Source: Stappia sp. ES.058 (GTDB lineage: Bacteria; Pseudomonadota; Alphaproteobacteria; Rhizobiales; Stappiaceae). From it: 64,000 bases of DNA. The notes under the pieces are model-generated. The model ran no database searches and was not told where the DNA came from. It saw only the letters and a program-made list of their open reading frames with translations. Positions 45,389 through 54,428 of this stretch are shown here, piece after piece. Where the stretch lies: the NCBI RefSeq assembly GCF_900105595.1, contig NZ_LT629784.1, forward strand, positions 2,046,001-2,110,000, read 5' to 3'. The translations under genes and the position numbers were made by a program. Each line of letters opens with the position of its first letter. The first letter of the stretch is position 1.

Positions 45389-46591
45389 TTACCTTTCCAC
45401 CAGCGCCACACGGCGGTTGTACCAATTCATGAAGGCCGACGTGGACAGCGAGATCGTCAGATAGACAAGCATGGTGATGATGATCACCTCGACCGCCTGA
45501 CCCGTCTGGTTCAGCACCGTTCCGGCGAAGACCGCGACGATATCCGGATAACCGATGGCCACCGCCAGCGACGAGTTCTTCGTCAGGTTCAGATACTGGC
45601 TCGTCAGCGGCGGGATGATCACCCGCATCGCCTGCGGGATCACGACGAGTTGCAGCGTGCGCCGGGGACGGATGCCGAGCGAGAACGCGGCCTCGGTCTG
45701 GCCGTGGGAGACGGCCAGAATGCCCGCGCGCACGATTTCCGCGACGAAGGCAGCCGTGTAGAGCGACAGGCCGAGAAGCAGCGCCATGAACTCCGGATTG
45801 ACGACCGTGCCGCCGGCGAAGTTGAACCCCTTGAGTTCCGCATAGGCGAGATTGACGGGCATGCCGGTCACGAAGAAGACCAGAAGCGGCAGCAGGATAA
45901 TGAGGCCGAGGCCGACGAGCAGGCTTGGGAACTGCTTGCCGGTGGCGAGTTGGCGCGCCCGCGCCCAGCGCATAATGCCGTAGCTTCCGGCGATTGCCGC
46001 CAGAAACGCATAGAAGATCAGGTCGCTGCCGGGCTGTCCGACGACATCGGGAAGGATAAGGCCGCGGTTGTTGAGAAAGACGCCGGACATCGGCTCAAGG
46101 GACTGACGCGGCGACGGCAGCACCGAGAGCACGGCCTTGTACCAGAACAGCAACTGCAGCAGCAGCGGCACATTGCGCAGGATCTCGACGTAGAGCTGCG
46201 CAAGCTGACGGATCACGAAGTTTTTGGAAAGCCTTGCAACGCCGACAATGAAGCCGATCACCGTCGCGATGAGAATGCCGATCGACGATACCAGCAGCGT
46301 GTTCACCAGGCCGACGAGAAACGCCCGGAAATAGGTGTTGTCATTGGTATACGGGACAAGCGTTTGCGAAATGTCGAAGCCGGCCCGTTCGGAAAAGAAG
46401 CCAAGACCGGAAGCGATGCCGGCCCGCTCGAGATTGGTCTTTGCATTATAGGCAAAGAATGCAACCACCCCAATGAGGGCGGCGACGACGAGCGCCTGGA
46501 ATATCAGGCCGCGCACGCGCGGATTGTAGAACCAGGATGTCCCTGCTGCGTCGCCTGCATGCTCGCCCGTGGCAGAGCTCACAGGTGTCAT
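45389..46591 (-). CDS. aapQ: General L-amino acid ABC transporter permease AapQ
   Basis: 400-residue permease of the HisMQ type. N-terminal [20 protein letters not shown] is the AapQ hallmark, [17 protein letters not shown] is present, and the EAA loop reads [20 protein letters not shown] with [20 protein letters not shown]. Start at MTPVSSATG; upstream residues are not family-like. It lies 150 nt downstream of aapJ behind a stable hairpin. Confidence 0.95.
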   Translation of the reverse strand: MTPVSSATGEHAGDAAGTSWFYNPRVRGLIFQALVVAALIGVVAFFAYNAKTNLERAGIASGLGFFSERAGFDISQTLVPYTNDNTYFRAFLVGLVNTLLVSSIGILIATVIGFIVGVARLSKNFVIRQLAQLYVEILRNVPLLLQLLFWYKAVLSVLPSPRQSLEPMSGVFLNNRGLILPDVVGQPGSDLIFYAFLAAIAGSYGIMRWARARQLATGKQFPSLLVGLGLIILLPLLVFFVTGMPVNLAYAELKGFNFAGGTVVNPEFMALLLGLSLYTAAFVAEIVRAGILAVSHGQTEAAFSLGIRPRRTLQLVVIPQAMRVIIPPLTSQYLNLTKNSSLAVAIGYPDIVAVFAGTVLNQTGQAVEVIIITMLVYLTISLSTSAFMNWYNRRVALVER

Positions 46592-46701
46592 GTCAGACTG
46601 TATCCCCTCGCCCGAACCGGCGCAGTGGCCAGTCCGATACATTCACCCGTTTTCGGGCGCTTATGACCTGATTTTTCAGGTTTTCGGAAAGTGATGCAAA
46701 T

Positions 46702-46726
46702 GGACCCGGCGCGGTGCGCCGGGTCC
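46702..46726 (-). terminator. 11-bp hairpin between aapJ and aapQ
   Basis: GGACCCGGCGC, loop GGT, GCGCCGGGTCC: a perfect stem in the 150-nt aapJ-aapQ gap with no T-run. Hairpins in this position often protect the upstream binding-protein mRNA so that more receptor than permease is made. A partial terminator is the other possibility. Confidence 0.6.
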
Positions 46727-46742
46727 GGATCGTAAACCGCGG

Positions 46743-47759
46743 TTAGCGGATCGGCGGTGCGTACTGCAGGCCGCCCTTCGACCACAGCGCGTTCACGCCG
46801 CGCTCGATGCCGAGCGGGGTGTCCGGGCCGACGTTGGCGTTGAACATCTCGCCGTAGTTGCCGACATGCTTGATGATGCGCGCCGCCCAGTCGTTCGACA
46901 GGCCGATCGACTCGCCAAACTGGCCGTCAATGCCCAGAAGACGACGAATGCTCGGGTTTTCGGAGCTCATCATTTCATCGACGTTCTCGGACGTCACGCC
47001 CAGCTCTTCAGCGTTGACCATCGCAAACAGCGTCCACTTGACGATGTTGAACCACTGGTCGTCGCCCTGGCGAACGACCGGGCCGAGCGGCTCCTTGGAG
47101 ATGATTTCCGGAAGCACGACGTGGTCGGCCGGGTTGGTCAGCTGAAGACGGATCGAATAGAGGCCCGAGGCGTCCGTGGTGTAGACGTCGCAACGGTTGG
47201 CGTCATAGGCCGCATTGACCTCTTCGAGCTTCTCGAACACCACCGGCTGGTAGTCCATGCCGTTGGCCTTGAAGTAGTCGGTGAGGTTCAGCTCGGTGGT
47301 CGTGCCGGTCTGCACGCAGACCGAAGCGCCGGACAGCTCAAGCGCGGACGTCACGTCGAGGCCCTTGCGCACCATGAAGCCCTGACCGTCGTAGTAGTTC
47401 ACGCCGGTAAAGTTCAGGCCCAGCGTGGTGTCGCGGGTCATCGTCCAGGTTGTGTTGCGCACCAGAACATCGACTTCGCCGGTCTGCAGCGCGGTGAAGC
47501 GCTCCTTGGCGGTCAGCGGTGTGAACTTCACGGCTTCCGCGTCGTCGAAGATCGCCGCGGCGATTGCGCGGCATGTGTCAACGTCGAGGCCGGTCCACTC
47601 GCCGGCATCGTTGGGAGCGGCGAAACCGGCGAGGCCGGTGTTGGAGCCGCACTGCAGGAAGCCGTTGGCCTTGACATCGTCAAGCGTCGCAGCGGAAGCG
47701 GCCGTGGCGCTCAAACCAAGCGCGGCGCCAAGCGCGATCGTAAGAAATTTGTTCGTCAT
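46743..47759 (-). CDS. aapJ: General L-amino acid ABC transporter substrate-binding protein AapJ
   Basis: 338-residue periplasmic receptor for a broad range of L-amino acids. Signal peptide MTNKFLTIALGAALGLSATA with cleavage after ASA; then TLDDVKANGFLQCGSNTGLA, VDVLVRNTTWTMTRDTTLGL and GVNYYDGQGFMVRKGLDVTS, which are characteristic of AapJ. First gene of aapJQMP. The 285-nt gap before metC on the other strand should hold its promoter. Confidence 0.96.
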   Translation of the reverse strand: MTNKFLTIALGAALGLSATAASAATLDDVKANGFLQCGSNTGLAGFAAPNDAGEWTGLDVDTCRAIAAAIFDDAEAVKFTPLTAKERFTALQTGEVDVLVRNTTWTMTRDTTLGLNFTGVNYYDGQGFMVRKGLDVTSALELSGASVCVQTGTTTELNLTDYFKANGMDYQPVVFEKLEEVNAAYDANRCDVYTTDASGLYSIRLQLTNPADHVVLPEIISKEPLGPVVRQGDDQWFNIVKWTLFAMVNAEELGVTSENVDEMMSSENPSIRRLLGIDGQFGESIGLSNDWAARIIKHVGNYGEMFNANVGPDTPLGIERGVNALWSKGGLQYAPPIR

Positions 47760-48047
47760 GGATATGCAGCCTTCTCTTTTGCCCTGTCTGAATATCGGGT
47801 TCGTCCGAGATCACGTGCAAGGGATACAGCATGCAACCATGCGCAGCATTGGTGTCACTGGAATTCCCCTCCCGGCATGTCGCGACCATTGTTGTTTTCA
47901 AGCCGTCAGACATGCCACCGTTATCTCACGGGTGCATTCGATGGCATTTATGGCTAAGGGTCAAGAGGCGCTGCGTCATGCCGCCCGTGAATTGTGAAAA
48001 AATTTTCACAATCCGAAAAACCAAACAGCCATTCCGAAAGGAAGATG

Positions 48048-49226
48048 ATGTCCGCCTCCCAGTCGAACGGCAGCGCCGGTCTCGCGACACGCCTGACCCA
48101 GATCGGCCGCACGCCGAGCGCCTTTCACGGGTTCGTCAACCCGCCCGTCGCACATGCCTCGACCGTGCTGTTTCCGGACACCGCGACCATGCTGTCGGGC
48201 AAGCAGACCTACCACTATGCCCGCCGTGGCAATCCCACTACAAACGCCCTGGAAGACGCCATCGCGGATCTCGAGGGCGCGGCCGGCGCGAAGCTGGCCT
48301 CTTGCGGTCTCAACGCCATCGCACTGGCATTGCTGTCGTGTTTGTCGTCGGGCGATCATCTTCTGATCACCGACAGCGTCTATGGTCCCACCCGGAATCT
48401 GGCAGAGACAACGCTCAGGCGGCTGGGCATCGAGATCGAGTATTACGATCCCGCCATCGGGTCCGGCATCGCGGCGCTGATGCGCCCCAACACGAAAGCG
48501 GTGATGACGGAAGCCCCCGGGTCGCTCACCTTCGAGATGCAGGACATCCCGGCAATCGCCGAGGCTGCGCATGTCGCCGACGCCCTGGTTGTGATGGACA
48601 ACACCTGGGCCACGCCCTGCTATTTCCAGCCGATCGCCCATGGCGTGGATCTGTCGATCCAGGCCGGCACGAAATACATCGTCGGCCATTCCGATGCGAT
48701 GCTTGGAACGGTCGCGGCCAGCGAGCGCGCCTGGGAGGCGCTCGACGCCACTGCGGGTGCGCTCGGCATTCATGTCGGGCCGGACGACGTGTTTCTGGGC
48801 CTGCGCGGGCTGCGCACCATGCATGTGCGGCTGCGCCAGCACATGGAAAGCGGTCTGGAGATCGCCCGCTGGCTGCAAACGCGTGACGAGGTCGCCCGCG
48901 TGCGCCATCCCGCCCTGCCCGAGGATCCGGGCCATGCGCTGTGGAGCCGCGATTTCTGCGGTGCTTCGGGTCTCTTCGCCTTCGACTTCACCGACGACGT
49001 CACATTTGCGCAAGGCTGCGCCTTCCTCGATGCCCTGCGGCTTTTCGGTCTCGGCTATTCCTGGGGCGGCTTCGAGAGCCTCGCCATTCCCGTACGTCTG
49101 AAGGGCATGCGCACCGCGACGCCGATGCCCGACGGCGGGCCCGGCATCCGCCTGCATGTCGGGCTGGAGGATGTCGCGGATATTCGCGCCGATCTCGAAG
49201 CCGGTTTCGCCGCGCTCAAGGGCTGA
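48048..49226 (+). CDS. metC: Cystathionine beta-lyase (Cys/Met metabolism PLP family)
   Basis: 392-residue PLP enzyme. YHYARRGNPTTNALEDAIAD, LITDSVYGPTRNLAETTLRR, VVMDNTWATPCYFQPIAHGV and the Schiff-base lysine in SIQAGTKYIVGHSDAMLGTV define the family; the SGHSD-type GHSD segment favours cystathionine beta-lyase over gamma-synthase. It converts cystathionine to homocysteine. I chose the second of two adjacent ATGs because AGGA is then 5 nt upstream; a GTG at 47994 would add a basic tail. Confidence 0.9.
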   Translation: MSASQSNGSAGLATRLTQIGRTPSAFHGFVNPPVAHASTVLFPDTATMLSGKQTYHYARRGNPTTNALEDAIADLEGAAGAKLASCGLNAIALALLSCLSSGDHLLITDSVYGPTRNLAETTLRRLGIEIEYYDPAIGSGIAALMRPNTKAVMTEAPGSLTFEMQDIPAIAEAAHVADALVVMDNTWATPCYFQPIAHGVDLSIQAGTKYIVGHSDAMLGTVAASERAWEALDATAGALGIHVGPDDVFLGLRGLRTMHVRLRQHMESGLEIARWLQTRDEVARVRHPALPEDPGHALWSRDFCGASGLFAFDFTDDVTFAQGCAFLDALRLFGLGYSWGGFESLAIPVRLKGMRTATPMPDGGPGIRLHVGLEDVADIRADLEAGFAALKG

Positions 49227-49278
49227 ACCGCACCCGAATTGACCGCCGTCCGCGGCCCTGACGGTCTCCGTCACGGCG

Positions 49279-49303
49279 CGGGCGGTTGCTTTTGCACCGC
49301 CCG
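49279..49303. terminator. Hairpin between convergent metC and lipid-A-domain gene
   Basis: CGGGCGGT, loop, ACCGCCCG in the 87-nt gap between convergent genes. The loop is T-rich. Probably a shared bidirectional terminator. Confidence 0.5.
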
Positions 49304-49313
49304 AACCGCCACG

Positions 49314-49631
49314 TCAGATGCTGGGATCGCGGCGCTTTTCGCGGAAAATGAGCCAGAGATTGCGCAGGTAGATGATCAGGCCGAGGCCCTGGCCGGCGAT
49401 GAACACCGGGTCTCCCACCTGGATCGCATAGACGAACAAAAGACTGCCGCCGGCGATGGAAAAGAACCAGAAGGCCACCGGCACGATGGAGCGCCCGACC
49501 CGTTCGGACGCGACCCATTGCACCACGAAACGCATCATGAACATCGCCTGGGCGACGAATCCGAGCGCCACCCAGCCGTCGAACCGCTCGATGAACACGC
49601 TGTAGAGCCAGGCAGTCAGATCGGCTAGCAC
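49314..49631 (-). CDS. Lipid-A-disaccharide synthase N-terminal-like (LAB_N) membrane protein
   Basis: 105-residue protein with three hydrophobic segments: WVALGFVAQAMFMMRFVVQW, IVPVAFWFFSIAGGSLLFVY and VFIAGQGLGLIIYLRNLWLI. The pattern (GF..Q..F..RF..QW..SE, then P..FW..S..G...L..Y, then GQ......Y.RN) defines the lipid A biosynthesis N-terminal domain family. In other bacteria this module is found beside glycolipid or lipid-A modifying genes. It starts 6 nt after the glycosyltransferase stop. Confidence 0.88.
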   Translation of the reverse strand: MLADLTAWLYSVFIERFDGWVALGFVAQAMFMMRFVVQWVASERVGRSIVPVAFWFFSIAGGSLLFVYAIQVGDPVFIAGQGLGLIIYLRNLWLIFREKRRDPSI

Positions 49632-49637
49632 CGCAAC

Positions 49638-50411
49638 TTACTCCTTCGCCTTGTCCGCCGGAATGCCGGCGATGGCTGAAACCTGCGGGATGCGCTTGCG
49701 CCGGCGGCGCAGCCACCACACGCCGAAGAGATCGAGGACCCCGACGAGCGCCCGGTCGAAGATCCCGTATTTCGAGGTGCCGTGACGGCGCTGGCGGTCG
49801 ACGATATCGACGTGAGTCACGCCATAGCCCTCCCGCAGCACAAGCGCTGGAAGAAACCGGTGCCAGCTGTCGAAATACGGCAGGCGCAGGAAGACATCAC
49901 GCCGCAACGCCTTCAATCCGCAGCCCGAATCGCGCGTCTGGTCTTTCAGCATCCAGCCGCGCAGCCGATTGGCGAACCGCGAGGCAAGCCGCTTGGCGGC
50001 ACTCGCCTTGCGCCCGGTTCGCTGACCGGCCGCCAGCGCCACAGAAGGTCCGGCGGCCTCAAGCGCGGCAAGAAGTGCTGGAATGTAAGCCGGGTCATTC
50101 TCGCCGTCACCGTCGATGGTCACCACGACCGCGCCGCGCGCGGCATGGAGCCCCGAGCGAACCGACGCGCTCTGGCCGCAGGCCGAGGCGTGGCGCAGGG
50201 CGCGCAGGAACGGAAGCACGCGGGCGCGTTCCGCCAGCATCTCGGCGCTGCCGTCGCTGGACCCGTCGTCAACGACCACGATCTCGAAACTCCGGCCGGA
50301 AAGGCCGGCGGCGATCTCGTCGATCAGCCCCACCAGGTTCTCGCGTTCGTCCTTCGCCGGCACGATCACGGAAACGTCCGGCGCGGCGGACTGCCCGGGC
50401 GTCGTCGTCAT
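49638..50411 (-). CDS. Family 2 glycosyltransferase (polyprenyl-phosphate sugar transferase-like)
   Basis: 257-residue GT2 enzyme: VSVIVPAKDERENLVGLIDE, IVVVDDGSSDGSAEML (nucleotide-sugar and metal binding), VVVTIDGDGENDPAYIPALL and DSGCGLKALRRDVF. The form resembles ArnC/DPM1-type enzymes that load sugars on undecaprenyl phosphate. The donor is unknown. Overlaps the PAP2 gene by 4 nt; the upstream ArnT-like protein would be the natural acceptor-side partner. Confidence 0.9.
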   Translation of the reverse strand: MTTTPGQSAAPDVSVIVPAKDERENLVGLIDEIAAGLSGRSFEIVVVDDGSSDGSAEMLAERARVLPFLRALRHASACGQSASVRSGLHAARGAVVVTIDGDGENDPAYIPALLAALEAAGPSVALAAGQRTGRKASAAKRLASRFANRLRGWMLKDQTRDSGCGLKALRRDVFLRLPYFDSWHRFLPALVLREGYGVTHVDIVDRQRRHGTSKYGIFDRALVGVLDLFGVWWLRRRRKRIPQVSAIAGIPADKAKE

Positions 50412-51343
50412 TTCACATCCCCCGACAGGTCCGCCGCGCCGGCCGCAGGCCGGGCAAAGGACCGTGCGCCGGTCGCCGAGCGCCAAAGCGCGCGCGCGCT
50501 GGCGCGAAAGCTGACACGCCCCATGATCGGAGTGATCGCGCCGAGCCGGTTGAAACGGAAGCCGATGCGACGGTGCGCCATCCAGCGCGCCGCCACGACA
50601 CCGACACTCAGGCCCAGCAGCGTTCCGGCGATCACATCGCTCGGGTAATGAGCGCCGACCATGATGCGACTGAAGGCGATCCAGAAGCCGCACACGACGA
50701 TCAGCCAGCGATAGGTCGGAAAGATCAGCGCAAGCGTCGTCGCCAACGCCGCAATCGTCGTGGAATGACCCGACGGAAAGCTCGTATATGCGCCCTTCAG
50801 CGCGAGGAAGTCGAAATGAACCGGCCCGACCTCTTCGTAGAGCTTCGGCCGGGCACGGCCCAACACCCACTTCAGGAACAAAACGATGACGCCGCTGGAG
50901 GCGACCACGACGAAGATGTAGGCGCCGAAGGTCCACAGCGCCGACAACGCCATGCGCACACGCCAGGTCAGCCGGTCCCAATCGAGCGCAAGCGTCGCCA
51001 GGCAATAGATACCGGTGGTCCACAGGATCCAGTGTCCCTTGCCGAGATCGGTGATCGCGATGAAGGCGTTCTTGTATTGCTGCGGCAGGGAGCGAAGCCA
51101 AGGATAGGTGGGAATGTCGAGCACGATCACCGCGATCCCGACGGTCAGCAACAGCACGGCGAGAATGTCCTGCGGCCGATGACCCGGCGGCAGGGGGGCT
51201 CGCTGCGCCGCCACCCGGTGTTCGCGCCCCGCAATTAGTGTCCGGATCGCGACGGCATTGGAGCGTGCGCGGATCATGGCGCGCCGTATCCGGCCGTCAC
51301 CCGCATGCGCCGGCGCGCGGCTCGTTTCGCTCTCCTCACTCAC
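50408..51343 (-). CDS. PAP2 superfamily phosphatase (membrane)
   Basis: 311 residues. The lipid phosphatase motifs are intact: KWVLGRARPK (C1, KxxxxxxRP), SFPSGHSTTIAA (C2, PSGH) and SRIMVGAHYPSDVIAG (C3, SRxxxxxHxxxD). About six helices. Such enzymes dephosphorylate undecaprenyl pyrophosphate or lipid A. The GTG at 51343 has AGGAG 7 nt upstream and overlaps the ArnT-like stop by 8 nt; a GTG at 51361 is less likely. Confidence 0.9.
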   Translation of the reverse strand: MSEESETSRAPAHAGDGRIRRAMIRARSNAVAIRTLIAGREHRVAAQRAPLPPGHRPQDILAVLLLTVGIAVIVLDIPTYPWLRSLPQQYKNAFIAITDLGKGHWILWTTGIYCLATLALDWDRLTWRVRMALSALWTFGAYIFVVVASSGVIVLFLKWVLGRARPKLYEEVGPVHFDFLALKGAYTSFPSGHSTTIAALATTLALIFPTYRWLIVVCGFWIAFSRIMVGAHYPSDVIAGTLLGLSVGVVAARWMAHRRIGFRFNRLGAITPIMGRVSFRASARALWRSATGARSFARPAAGAADLSGDVK

Positions 51344-53069
51344 GCTCCGTCTCCTGTGCACGGTAAAGACCCATATCCATCTCGTCGCCGCCGTTGATGT
51401 TCAAACCGGTGACACGCACCGCGCTTGGGTCACGCACATCGCCAAGTTCCGCCATGGCCTTCAGGAAGGCCGCCTCATGACGCATGTCGATGACGACGAC
51501 ACGACACCCGGCGTCCGCCCCCTCTCCTGCCCCGGGTTCGACAAGAAAGCGCGCCGCACCCTCCGCCGAGGTCGGCAGCGTATCGGTGCCCTGCAGGAAG
51601 ATGTAGCTCGGTTCGTTGAAGCCGACGTTGGCAACGCGTGGCGACGCACAGCCCGCTTCCTGCGCCACCGCATCCGCAAGCCGGGAACTGATCCAGATCG
51701 GCGACAGGCCCGGCAACGTGAAGCCCCAGGTCGCCACGATCAGCAGGAAGCCGGCGAGAAGCGTCGACGGCAGGGCAGCCACCGCAGCGCCGCGGGCCAT
51801 ATGCCGCATCGCGGCAAGGCCGGGAACAAGCGCCAGCGCGGCGATCACGGCGCCCGGCGGCGACGGCCAGACACCCACGACAGGGCCGGCGATGAAATTG
51901 GCCGCCGCCACACCGGCGACGGGAACGAACAGCAGCCCGGCGGCGGCAAAGCACCATCCCTTCGACGGCGGGCCCTCCCGGCGTGACAGAAGCACGGCGG
52001 CGAGAAGCGCAATGCCGGGAAGCAACGGCAGCGTGTAATGCGGCAGCTTGGTCGCGGTGAACTCGAAGACAGCCCAGGTCGGCAAGACCCAACACAGCGC
52101 GAAGATCACCGCCGGCGCGCGACGCGCAGCCATCAGACCGGGCAGCGCCAGCACCATGAAGGCGGACAAAGGCCAAAAGGTGCCCAGCGCCGCGACAAGA
52201 TGGGTCAGCGGCGGCGCCCCGTGGCTTTCCTGCCCCGTTGCGACCTTGCCGAGCAGGTCCTTGCCGATGGCCTCCGCAAAGAACGCCCCGTCGGTGTGGA
52301 TGTGGATCGCCACGAACCACGGCAAGACCAGAAGCAGGAAAGCGGCAATGCCACGCAGCGGATAGAGGAGCTTCATCCAGCCGGTCTCGCGCGTCGCGAT
52401 CGACAGAAGCACCACGGTGAGACCGACCACCATCGGCCCGACCGGCCCCTTGATCAGCACCGACGCGGCGAGCGCGACCCAAAACAGCGCCGCCAGCCAA
52501 GGGCGCCCCCGCAAGGCGGCGCGTTCCAGCCAGATCCGCGCAAGCGCTCCCTGCGCGGCCAGGATGGTGGCCATCAGCATGGCGTCGGTCTTGGCCAGAC
52601 GTGCCTCCACCCCGACGATCAGCGAGGCCGCGACCAGCGCTCCGGCAACGAACGCCACCGGCGGTGCCGCAAAGGCGCGCACGCACCAGTAGGTCAGCAG
52701 GACCGCGAGGATCGCCCCCAGTTGCGAGGGCAGCCGATACACCCAGATCGGCGCATCCTTGCCAAGCCCGCTTGCCTCCACGACCGCGGACTGGAGCCAG
52801 TAGATGCCAACCGGCTTCTTGTGGCGCGCCGTCTCCTGGAACCGGATGTCGATGAAATCGCGGCTTTCCACCATCTGCTTGGTAGCCTGGGCGAAGCGCG
52901 GTTCGTCGCGGTCGAGCGGCGGCACCTGGGTGAGGCCCGGGGCGAAGAAAACGAGGCCCAGAAGAAGCAGAACAAGCGGGGCGAGGCCCCTCCGGCCGAT
53001 GACGCGCAACCAGCGCACGCCGGCAGTCCCGAAGCCTTCCGTTGCCCGCCCGGCGGATGTTTCGCTCAT
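51336..53069 (-). CDS. ArnT-like glycosyltransferase (GT83 family)
   Basis: 577-residue integral membrane enzyme with about 12 helices. The periplasmic acidic motif is PPLDRDEPRFAQATKQMVES, followed by PVGIYWLQSA and EARLAKTDAMLMA, the usual GT83 pattern. ArnT enzymes transfer a sugar from undecaprenyl phosphate to lipid A or another envelope glycan. With the GT2 and PAP2 genes this is a complete set for making and using a polyprenyl-linked sugar. Start at MSETSAGRATEG. Confidence 0.9.
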   Translation of the reverse strand: MSETSAGRATEGFGTAGVRWLRVIGRRGLAPLVLLLLGLVFFAPGLTQVPPLDRDEPRFAQATKQMVESRDFIDIRFQETARHKKPVGIYWLQSAVVEASGLGKDAPIWVYRLPSQLGAILAVLLTYWCVRAFAAPPVAFVAGALVAASLIVGVEARLAKTDAMLMATILAAQGALARIWLERAALRGRPWLAALFWVALAASVLIKGPVGPMVVGLTVVLLSIATRETGWMKLLYPLRGIAAFLLLVLPWFVAIHIHTDGAFFAEAIGKDLLGKVATGQESHGAPPLTHLVAALGTFWPLSAFMVLALPGLMAARRAPAVIFALCWVLPTWAVFEFTATKLPHYTLPLLPGIALLAAVLLSRREGPPSKGWCFAAAGLLFVPVAGVAAANFIAGPVVGVWPSPPGAVIAALALVPGLAAMRHMARGAAVAALPSTLLAGFLLIVATWGFTLPGLSPIWISSRLADAVAQEAGCASPRVANVGFNEPSYIFLQGTDTLPTSAEGAARFLVEPGAGEGADAGCRVVVIDMRHEAAFLKAMAELGDVRDPSAVRVTGLNINGGDEMDMGLYRAQETERE

Positions 53070-53263
53070 TGTCGTAAAGCCTATGCGACCGACTGGTAAT
53101 GGCAACCGCGCCCACGCGCGATCCGGCCCCCGCGCGCTTCCTACATGAGAGCGCGCAAAAGGGAAACCGTTCGCGCACAACTCTCTCGCCTTCACACGCG
53201 CTCGCCGCTAGCTTTCGACACGCTGTCCGTCCCGTTTGCCAAACCGAAGTGGAGATTTCCGCA

Positions 53264-54085
53264 ATGACCCTGATCGCGCAGATCACCGACCTGCACATCC
53301 GCCCGAGAGGCCTTGCCTGCTACCGCGTCAGCGAAACCAACATGCTGGCGGAGCGAGCCGTCGCGGCGCTGAACGCGCTCGCCCCCCAGCCCGACGCGGT
53401 CGTGGTCACCGGCGATCTCGCGGACGCGCCAGACGAGCGGGAATATGCCGGCGTCCAGCGGATTCTGTCCCGCATCAAGGCCCCGGTCTTTGTCATCCCG
53501 GGCAATCACGATTCGCCCGCGATGATGCGCGACCTGTTGACCGGCGTCGGCCCGATCGATCAGGGCAGCGACAGCAAGGTCCACTACGCGGTCGACATCG
53601 GCGACGTGCGGCTCGTCGCGCTCGACAGTTCGGTCCCGGGAAAGCCGCATGGCGAACTCGGCAGCGCCCAGCTTGCCTGGCTGGAGCATACGCTCGCAGA
53701 AAGCGACCGGCCGACGCTGATCGCCATACACCACCCGCCGGCGGCGACCGGCATCGCCCATATGGACCGGATCGGACTGAAGGATTCCGACGCGCTGGCG
53801 GCGCTTCTGTCGCGCAACAGCCATGTCGAGCGGATCATGTGCGGTCACATCCACCGCACCATCATCGCCTCCGTCGGCGGAACGGTGATGACACTGGCAC
53901 CCAGCACCGGCCATCAAGTGCACTTGGATATCGCCGACCGGGAACCGGGCCGCTTCATCATGGAACCTCCGGGTTTTTTCCTGCACCACCACACGCGCGG
54001 CAGCGGCGTTGTCAGCCACCTCGCCTATATCGAAGCGTTCCCCGGCCCCTTCCCGTTTTTCGCCGACGAGGGCGTGAGCTGGTAG
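53264..54085 (+). CDS. Metallophosphoesterase (GpdQ/CpdA-type phosphodiesterase)
   Basis: 273 residues with the class III cyclic-nucleotide phosphodiesterase metal motifs: ITDLHIRPRG (D, H), VVTGDLAD (GD), IPGNHDSPA (GNHD), AIHHPP and MCGHIHRTI (GHxH). The opening is closer to GpdQ-type glycerophosphodiesterases than to CpdA; both cleave phosphodiesters. A cAMP role is possible but not shown. Start at MTLIAQITDLH; upstream in-frame sequence is basic and not family-like. Single gene, divergent from the ArnT operon. Confidence 0.9.
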   Translation: MTLIAQITDLHIRPRGLACYRVSETNMLAERAVAALNALAPQPDAVVVTGDLADAPDEREYAGVQRILSRIKAPVFVIPGNHDSPAMMRDLLTGVGPIDQGSDSKVHYAVDIGDVRLVALDSSVPGKPHGELGSAQLAWLEHTLAESDRPTLIAIHHPPAATGIAHMDRIGLKDSDALAALLSRNSHVERIMCGHIHRTIIASVGGTVMTLAPSTGHQVHLDIADREPGRFIMEPPGFFLHHHTRGSGVVSHLAYIEAFPGPFPFFADEGVSW

Positions 54086-54428
54086 CCACTCCGTGCCTGA
54101 GCGCATCGGCCCGGCAGACTTTAACCTGTCGCGGACCAACCGCTGCCGATGATGCAGCAAAGACCAAAACACCGCGTCGACCGCCGTGCCCGTGCAAGCA
54201 GAGCGGTGGAAAATGCACTCCTACGAATCGTTGAACCCGCGAAAATACTGTCATTTATCGAAAGTGATTCGGTGAAAGATGCACGAGAACTATTGTAAAA
54301 AACACTGACCCACAGAAGAAGTAAACGCTACAACATAAGATGTTGGACTGCAAAAATTACTGTTTAATTTGCATCATCTTCTCTATAATAACAATTCAGC
54401 GTCAAATACGGCAAGAAATCGAGCATGC
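54086..54428. promoter_or_regulatory. AT-rich promoter region upstream of the GGDEF-EAL gene
   Basis: 343-nt gap with no gene. TATAAT at 54384-54389 is a perfect -10 hexamer about 40 nt before the start at 54429. This argues against an in-frame ATG at 54369, which would lie upstream of the transcription start. No other element seen. Confidence 0.45.

Noticed and set aside
44052-45464. 470-codon plus-strand frame
   Set aside because: Antisense to aapM; same mirror composition.
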